Assembly: GCA_048267305.1 (NCBI GenBank)
Contig: JBLWXT010000012.1
Span: 1 to 64,000, forward strand
From: Owenweeksia sp048267305
GTDB lineage: Bacteria; Bacteroidota; Bacteroidia; Flavobacteriales; Schleiferiaceae
Direction: 5' to 3'
DNA: 64,000 bases
The notes beneath the pieces were generated by a model. That model had not been told where the DNA came from. It worked only from the letters and a program-made list of their open reading frames with translations, and searched no databases. Positions 59,633 to 64,000 of this stretch are shown in pieces (positions within the stretch are counted from its first letter, which is position 1; each line of letters starts with the position of its first letter). A program made the position numbers and the translations under genes.

Positions 59633-60823
59633 ATGACCACAGTAAAGGATATTCAATTTAACAACCAAAGGGTGCTGATCCGGGTGGATTTTAATGTGCC
59701 ACTGGACGAGCAACTTAAGGTTACTGATGATACACGAATCAGGGCTACCATACCTACTATTAAGGCTGTAATGGCCAATGGTGGCAGGCCGGTTCTTATG
59801 TCTCACCTGGGAAGACCCAAGGGAAATTACGATGAAAAATATAGTCTTAGCCACATTATTTACAAACTTGAGGAGCTTTCGGGCGTTAAGGTGAATTTCG
59901 CTATCGATTGTATTGGAGATGAAGTTGTGCAGGCTAGTAACGACTTAAAGCAGGGCGAAATCCTCCTTTTGGAGAATGTGCGTTTTCACGAAGGAGAAAC
60001 AAAGGGGGATGAGCATTTTGCAAAAGAACTTGCCAGGAATGGCGATTTTTACGTGAATGATGCATTTGGTACAGCACATAGGGCGCATGCCAGTACTGCA
60101 GTAATTGCCCGTTATTTTGAGGGCAAAAAGGCCTTTGGATTGGTAATGGCAGCTGAAATTGAAAATGTAAACAAGGTGCTAAATAGCAAGGAAAAACCCG
60201 TAACTGCCATAGTTGGTGGGGCAAAGGTTTCCTCTAAAATAGCAATACTTGACAATCTTGTTGAGCGCCTGGACAATCTTATAATCGCTGGAGGAATGGC
60301 ATTTACATTTATCAAGGCGAAGGGCGGGAAAATAGGTTCCAGTTTGGTGGAAGATGATTATCTCGAAACGGCAAAGAAAATATTAGATAAGGCTGAGAAG
60401 AATGGGGTGAAAATATTTTTACCGATTGATTCTGTTAATGCCGATAAATTTGACAACGAAGCCAAAAGATGTATTACGGACTCTGATGCTATTGGTGATG
60501 GCTGGATGGGACTTGATGTTGGGCCTGAAACTATAAATCAATTGGAGGGTGTATTAAAGGCCTCAAAAACGATCTTGTGGAACGGACCTATGGGAGTTTT
60601 TGAGTTTTCTAATTTTGAGCACGGTACTAAGGAGATCGCACGGATTATCGGAGAGGCAACCAAAGCTGGAGCTTTTAGTATTGTTGGAGGAGGAGATTCT
60701 GTTGCCGCTATTAAAAAATTCGGGATGGAGTCTCAGGTTAGCTATGTTTCTACAGGAGGTGGGGCTATGCTCGAGTATCTGGAAGGCAAAACACTGCCCG
60801 GAATAAAGGCTATTCAGGATTAG
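59633..60823 (+). CDS. pgk: Phosphoglycerate kinase
   Basis: A 396-residue glycolytic enzyme that transfers phosphate from 1,3-bisphosphoglycerate to ADP. RVDFNVPLDE near residue 17, LMSHLGRPKG near 59, RAHASTAV near 151 and the C-terminal SIVGGGDSVAAIKKFG are family signatures. Length is standard. Its last bases overlap the CvpA-family gene tail-to-tail by 14 bases. Confidence 0.98.
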   Translation: MTTVKDIQFNNQRVLIRVDFNVPLDEQLKVTDDTRIRATIPTIKAVMANGGRPVLMSHLGRPKGNYDEKYSLSHIIYKLEELSGVKVNFAIDCIGDEVVQASNDLKQGEILLLENVRFHEGETKGDEHFAKELARNGDFYVNDAFGTAHRAHASTAVIARYFEGKKAFGLVMAAEIENVNKVLNSKEKPVTAIVGGAKVSSKIAILDNLVERLDNLIIAGGMAFTFIKAKGGKIGSSLVEDDYLETAKKILDKAEKNGVKIFLPIDSVNADKFDNEAKRCITDSDAIGDGWMGLDVGPETINQLEGVLKASKTILWNGPMGVFEFSNFEHGTKEIARIIGEATKAGAFSIVGGGDSVAAIKKFGMESQVSYVSTGGGAMLEYLEGKTLPGIKAIQD

Positions 60824-61331
60824 TAAACGGATCTTCCGCATTAAATGGACGTTGATCTGGCGGAAGCCAGGTCTCAAGGTGAGTGTCTATGGCTAGCAGG
60901 CTTTGATACACCTGGCTTTTTGAGGTTTTGCTAGCGAATTCTTCGGAAGTTGATATAAAAGGATCGATGAGATTGATAATGACAAGAAGTATCAATAGTG
61001 ACTTTCCAAACCCGAAAACACCTCCTAAAATGCGGTTTACCAATCCAAGAGACATGGCTTGTAAGATTTTGGTCAGTAGAAAGCTCAAGGCAAAGGCGAT
61101 GAGCATCACTACGCCAAAAATCAGTAAATAGGCCAAAATAGTAAGTCCGGTGCCATCCTGATTAATATACTTGGAGAGGAAAATTTCAACCTCTTCGGCA
61201 TATTGAAAAGCGAGAAATATACCTATGATCACTGCGGCTATCGACACAAGCTCTTTGATCAAACCGTTGAATAAACCTCTTACCAAACCAAAAAGTAGAG
61301 GTGCCAGTAATATGAAATCTAGAAGAATCAA
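60810..61331 (-). CDS. CvpA-family membrane protein
   Basis: A 173-residue protein with four membrane helices and the CvpA pattern (LDFILLAPLLFGLVRGLFNG, then GLVNRILGGVFGFGKSLLIL). CvpA proteins are inner-membrane proteins tied to colicin V production in E. coli and to envelope homeostasis more broadly. A minus-strand TACATTTA element at 61352-61359 could be its promoter, divergent from the next small gene. Confidence 0.9.
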   Translation of the reverse strand: MILLDFILLAPLLFGLVRGLFNGLIKELVSIAAVIIGIFLAFQYAEEVEIFLSKYINQDGTGLTILAYLLIFGVVMLIAFALSFLLTKILQAMSLGLVNRILGGVFGFGKSLLILLVIINLIDPFISTSEEFASKTSKSQVYQSLLAIDTHLETWLPPDQRPFNAEDPFTNPE

Positions 61332-61370
61332 GTAACAAAAGTTTAAAGGGCTAAATGTAGTCTCAAAATA

Positions 61371-61709
61371 ATGGACAAGGAAGAACTAAAGGAAAAGTGG
61401 ACGGGAATTGTTAATAGGCTTTCTGCGAAGTTTGCTGATGGAGATGAAATGGACCTGGATTCAATAATATTTATGATAGGTGTGCAGGAGCTTGGTTTGG
61501 GTCTTAGAAAGTTTAAGAAGGATGAAAAGATAAACCTTATGCACATAGCCATCTGTAAGCTGCTTGAGCCCTATGGCTACTACAAATACACCGGTAGAGA
61601 TGAAGATGGCTGGCCACATTATGATATAATAGAGAATCTTCCCGTGCTAAAACCCGGTGAGCAATCCTATCTTATGAAAGAAGCTGTGGTAAACTATTTT
61701 GAAGATTAA
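61371..61709 (+). CDS. Conserved hypothetical protein (Bacteroidota)
   Basis: A 112-residue acidic cytosolic protein. It is helical in its first 70 residues (DSIIFMIGVQELGLGLRKFK, then KINLMHIAICKLLEPYG) and ends with the striking GRDEDGWPHYDIIENLPVL. No catalytic motif or known domain is seen. I recall similar small proteins in Flavobacteriia without assigned function. It converges with the lipoprotein pair, overlapping by 4 bases at the tail. Confidence 0.75.
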   Translation: MDKEELKEKWTGIVNRLSAKFADGDEMDLDSIIFMIGVQELGLGLRKFKKDEKINLMHIAICKLLEPYGYYKYTGRDEDGWPHYDIIENLPVLKPGEQSYLMKEAVVNYFED

Positions 61710-62092
61710 CGGATATAGTCACATCCACCGGCCTGATTGTCATAAGGCCTTATATACACCGTTTTATAAACCTCTTTGTTTGGCTCTAGCCTAACATCTG
61801 CGCAGCCAATGTGAGTGATTGGGGTTAGGCCACGGGTGGCACGTGCTGTAAACACGGCATTTTTGTCATATTCAAATCGAACTTCACCTCTTTCATTGGT
61901 CCAGCCTTCAAAGAATTCTACAAAAGCACCGCTATTGGATGGAGCGAGTATTTCCACCCTGATATTTGCGATACGTGTACTGTCTTCAAAAGTTTTTACA
62001 ACTATGGTAAAAGGATAGTCAGGCTCAGGATCTTCTTTTCCACAAGAAATGAGCAGGCCTATAAACAGGCTAAACAGGAGCGCTTTTTTCAT
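61706..62092 (-). CDS. Small lipoprotein, tandem paralogue of 62095-62469
   Basis: A 128-residue lipoprotein from the ATG at 62092 (signal ending LLISCGKED); an alternative ATG at 62110 overlaps the upstream gene. The mature part is a single beta-sandwich-like domain: PFTIVVKTFEDSTRIANIRV, a GWTNERGEVRFEYD block, then a C-terminal KTVYIRPYDNQAGGC. It aligns throughout with the gene just upstream (same order of TIVV...RV...A..., T.ERGE, and a C-terminal GC), so the pair is a tandem duplication. It starts 2 bases after the upstream stop. Confidence 0.75.
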   Translation of the reverse strand: MKKALLFSLFIGLLISCGKEDPEPDYPFTIVVKTFEDSTRIANIRVEILAPSNSGAFVEFFEGWTNERGEVRFEYDKNAVFTARATRGLTPITHIGCADVRLEPNKEVYKTVYIRPYDNQAGGCDYIR

Positions 62093-62094
62093 GA

Positions 62095-62469
62095 TTAATT
62101 TGTTGAGCAACCGTTATCATCGCTGCCATGAGGCTTAAGGTCGATGTACACAGTATTAGTACCCTCGTTTACTTCGGCAAAAGAGCAGCCCTTAAAGGAG
62201 CCTTTATTTGCAATAACCTCTACTACAACTCTGTTGGGAAAGTTATAATGAGTTTCGCCTCTCTCATCCGTTGCGTCATAATAATCAACGTAAGTAGGAG
62301 TAACAGGGGCGAAAACCCTCACGGACGCATTTTGTACCCTTACAGTATCGTTAGCTGTTACTACGATTGTAAGCTTGTATTTTGAGTTGTCTTTTTCGCA
62401 AGAAGGCATCAACAACACACCTGCACTAAGCAGTAAGGTAGCTGAAATCGCGGTAACGAGTCTTTTCAT
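62095..62469 (-). CDS. Small lipoprotein, tandem paralogue of 61706-62092
   Basis: A 124-residue lipoprotein with lipobox LMPSC. The mature domain YKLTIVVTANDTVRVQNASV, YDATDERGETHYNF and VYIDLKPHGSDDNGC parallels the downstream gene. The fold looks like a small Ig/Cna-B-like beta domain. Both copies are probably co-transcribed from the minus-strand TATATTTG at 62504-62511. Function unknown. Confidence 0.75.
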   Translation of the reverse strand: MKRLVTAISATLLLSAGVLLMPSCEKDNSKYKLTIVVTANDTVRVQNASVRVFAPVTPTYVDYYDATDERGETHYNFPNRVVVEVIANKGSFKGCSFAEVNEGTNTVYIDLKPHGSDDNGCSTN

Positions 62470-62503
62470 GGGTTTGACTAATAATTCACATCTTTGCCAA
62501 AAG

Positions 62504-62511
62504 CAAATATA
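62504..62511 (-). promoter_or_regulatory. -10 element TATATTTG of the lipoprotein pair
   Basis: A perfect TAnnTTTG match on the minus strand, 35 bases before the start codon at 62469, in the divergent gap to pheS. Confidence 0.55.
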
Positions 62512-62546
62512 GTAATTAACGAATACGAAAGGATTTTCGCCTTTTT

Positions 62547-63566
62547 ATGGAATCTAAAATTAAGGAATACCTAAGTGAAGTTGAAAGCTTCAATGAGTCT
62601 GCACAAAATGAAATCGAAGCTTTTAGGATAAAGTACTTGGGCCGAAAGGGGAAGATACCTGCCCTCTTTGACGAATTTAAGACTCTGCCGGGAGATTTGA
62701 AAAAACGACTTGGTAAGGAGTTAAATGATTTAAAGCAAAGGGCCTCTGCCAAGGTTGATGAGCTTAAGGAAAAAGGAAATGCTGTTGTTTCGGAAGTGGA
62801 AAGGCCGGATTTGACTCGCCCTGTACATTTGGAACCCCTCGGGAGCAGGCACCCTGTAAACCTGGTTAAGAATGAGATTGTAAATATTTTTGAGAGAATA
62901 GGTTTTAATGTAAGTGAAGGTCCGGAAATAGAAGACGACTGGCACAACTTTACTGCACTTAACTTCCCCGAAGAACACCCTGCAAGGGATATGCAGGATA
63001 CTTTTTTTGTGGCCAGAAACCCTGATTGGGCACTAAGGACACACACCAGTAGTGTTCAGGTGAGAACTATGGAAAACGAAAAGCCTCCCATCCGAACTAT
63101 CTCACCGGGAAGAGTTTTTAGAAATGAGGCCATTTCCTCTCGTTCTCACTGCATTTTTCATCAAATAGAAGGATTGTATATAGATAAGGACGTAAGCTTC
63201 GCAGATCTAAAGCAAACGCTGCTGTATTTTGCGCAGGAGTTTTTTGGAAAAGACACTAAAATTCGTTTGCGCCCATCGTATTTCCCTTTTACCGAGCCTA
63301 GTGCTGAGATGGATGTTTACTGGGGTCTAGAAAATGAGGTGGACTATAGAATGACCAAAGGAACGGGTTGGCTTGAAGTGTTGGGATGCGGTATGGTTGA
63401 CCCAAATGTTTTGGAAAACAACGGTATTGACTCTAAGATATACTCAGGTTATGCATTTGGAATGGGAGTGGAAAGAATAGCCATGCAACGCTTTCAGATT
63501 AGCGACATCAGGCTTCTCTTTGAAAACGATCAGCGCTTTTTAGAGCAGTTTCGATCAGCGCTCTAG
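62547..63566 (+). CDS. pheS: Phenylalanine--tRNA ligase alpha subunit
   Basis: A 339-residue class II synthetase subunit. The N-terminal coiled coil (to about residue 85) is followed by FTALNFPEEHPARDMQDTFF, motif 2 GRVFRNEAISSRSHCIFHQI and motif 3 FGMGVERIAMQRF. It pairs with PheT, which is not in this window; in this organism pheS and pheT are thus not adjacent. A pterin dehydratase-like gene converges with it without a gap. Confidence 0.97.
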   Translation: MESKIKEYLSEVESFNESAQNEIEAFRIKYLGRKGKIPALFDEFKTLPGDLKKRLGKELNDLKQRASAKVDELKEKGNAVVSEVERPDLTRPVHLEPLGSRHPVNLVKNEIVNIFERIGFNVSEGPEIEDDWHNFTALNFPEEHPARDMQDTFFVARNPDWALRTHTSSVQVRTMENEKPPIRTISPGRVFRNEAISSRSHCIFHQIEGLYIDKDVSFADLKQTLLYFAQEFFGKDTKIRLRPSYFPFTEPSAEMDVYWGLENEVDYRMTKGTGWLEVLGCGMVDPNVLENNGIDSKIYSGYAFGMGVERIAMQRFQISDIRLLFENDQRFLEQFRSAL

Positions 63567-63791
63567 CTAAGTTAGTTTATCAATAATAACGGCTAAGTCT
63601 CTGTCTTTTTGAGTAATAGTATCACCGGCATCGTGTGTGCTGAGAGATAAGCTTACCTTGTTATAAAGGTTGTGAATTTCAGGGTGATGATTGGCCTTTT
63701 CAGCCACCAAGGCAACCTTGGTGAGAAATGAAAAGGCCTGGATGAAGGTGTCAAATTCGAAATCCCTTTTCAGTTTATTATCTTCCTCCAT
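63567..63791 (-). CDS. Pterin-4a-carbinolamine dehydratase-like protein
   Basis: A short 74-residue member of the PCD/DCoH family. The active-site histidine pair is in EKANHHPEIHNLYNKVSLSL, and the C-terminal THDAGDTITQKDRDLA fits the family. It dehydrates 4a-hydroxytetrahydropterin, recycling the pterin cofactor of aromatic amino acid hydroxylases. It is about 20 residues shorter than the common form at the N-terminus. It is probably in one transcript with the upstream pyk gene (12 bases away). Confidence 0.85.
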   Translation of the reverse strand: MEEDNKLKRDFEFDTFIQAFSFLTKVALVAEKANHHPEIHNLYNKVSLSLSTHDAGDTITQKDRDLAVIIDKLT

Positions 63792-63803
63792 CCACCCCCT
63801 GAT

Positions 63804-64000
63804 CTATTCGATTTCGCTAATTTTCAGCATGTTGGTCATTCCACTTTCTTCAATTGGTATGCTGGCAATCTTCACTATTAAGTCTCCCTCGGTAACAAGG
63901 CCTTTGTCCTTCACAATTTGTTTAATCTCAGCAAAGGTTTTGTCGGTACTCTCCATGTTGTCATAAAAATAACCTCTCACACCCCAAATAAGGCTCACCG
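63804..64000 (-). CDS. pyk: Pyruvate kinase, C-terminal fragment (continues beyond the window)
   Basis: The last 65 or so codons of a minus-strand gene that enters from the right edge; no start codon is inside the window. The text SLIWGVRGYFYDN, STDKTFAEIKQIVKDKGLV, EGDLIVKIASIPIEESGMTN and MLKISEIE matches the end of pyruvate kinase domain C, including the final GMTNMLK stretch. It catalyses the last glycolytic step. The catalytic barrel is not in view. Confidence 0.88.
   Translation of the reverse strand, partial: VSLIWGVRGYFYDNMESTDKTFAEIKQIVKDKGLVTEGDLIVKIASIPIEESGMTNMLKISEIE

Overview
The window looks like a chromosomal segment of a member of the Bacteroidota, most likely the Flavobacteriales (a Cryomorphaceae/Schleiferiaceae-like genome is my guess). 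Supporting signs are moderate-to-low GC, many genes preceded by TAnnTTTG-type -10 elements rather than sigma-70 boxes, a type IX secretion C-terminal domain, and family pairs typical of Flavobacteriia (DUF6452/DUF6048-like, DUF4175 next to ybeY and mnmG, DUF2490, DUF2911, two DUF4139 proteins). No prophage, CRISPR array or defence island is visible. The only transposon trace is an IS256-like transposase start at the left edge.

Layout. 0-2.4 kb: the transposase fragment, a cysteine-less DsbD-like membrane gene and two secreted proteins, one with a close paralogue at 12.2 kb. 2.5-4.9 kb: a Fur-family repressor facing an oxidoreductase/small protein/methyltransferase operon, with a shared operator. 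4.9-8.2 kb: a 1-Cys peroxiredoxin behind a Crp/Fnr-like palindrome, then TspO, an SDR enzyme and an MscS channel. 8.3-11.3 kb: a MacAB-like efflux set (adaptor lipoprotein, permease, ATPase). 13-18.7 kb, minus strand: sodium symporter, acetyltransferase, M20 amidohydrolase and two fold-III PLP racemases, a plausible uptake and breakdown route for acylated or D-amino acid peptides. 18.9-31 kb: envelope and lipoprotein genes, rpiB, a MORN-like protein, a NUDIX enzyme, an exported PGRP-type amidase, thiol peroxidase-like and YceI proteins, and a metallo-beta-lactamase-fold protein with an altered metal site. 31-38 kb: amino-acid permease, a 115-bp tandem repeat array, a class V aminotransferase, DinB, an M48 protease and a cytochrome c-FTR1 iron permease fusion. 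38.4-42.3 kb: two adjacent DUF4139 proteins, one carrying an inserted carboxypeptidase-regulatory/TonB-plug-like segment. 42.9-48.2 kb: ALDH7-like dehydrogenase, VIT1/CCC1 transporter, DUF2867-type SDR, alkyladenine glycosylase, aldo/keto reductase. 48.3-48.8 kb: tRNA-Cys surrounded by degenerate partial copies of itself. 48.9-64 kb: mostly housekeeping genes (folB, gltX, DUF4175, ybeY, mnmG, holB, pgk, cvpA-like, pheS, PCD, pyk).

The strongest non-coding signals are: two perfect ParB/parS palindromes immediately flanking mnmG plus a third near-perfect one inside the aldo/keto reductase gene, implying this region lies near the replication origin and in the segregation centre; a tRNA-Cys locus with tandem 5'-half and 3'-half copies, two of them holding perfect hairpins that differ by a compensatory base-pair change; a 115-bp tandem array with a 230-bp higher-order period; and a pair of Crp/Fnr-like palindromes placed at exactly the same distance from their -10-like elements upstream of two unlinked genes.
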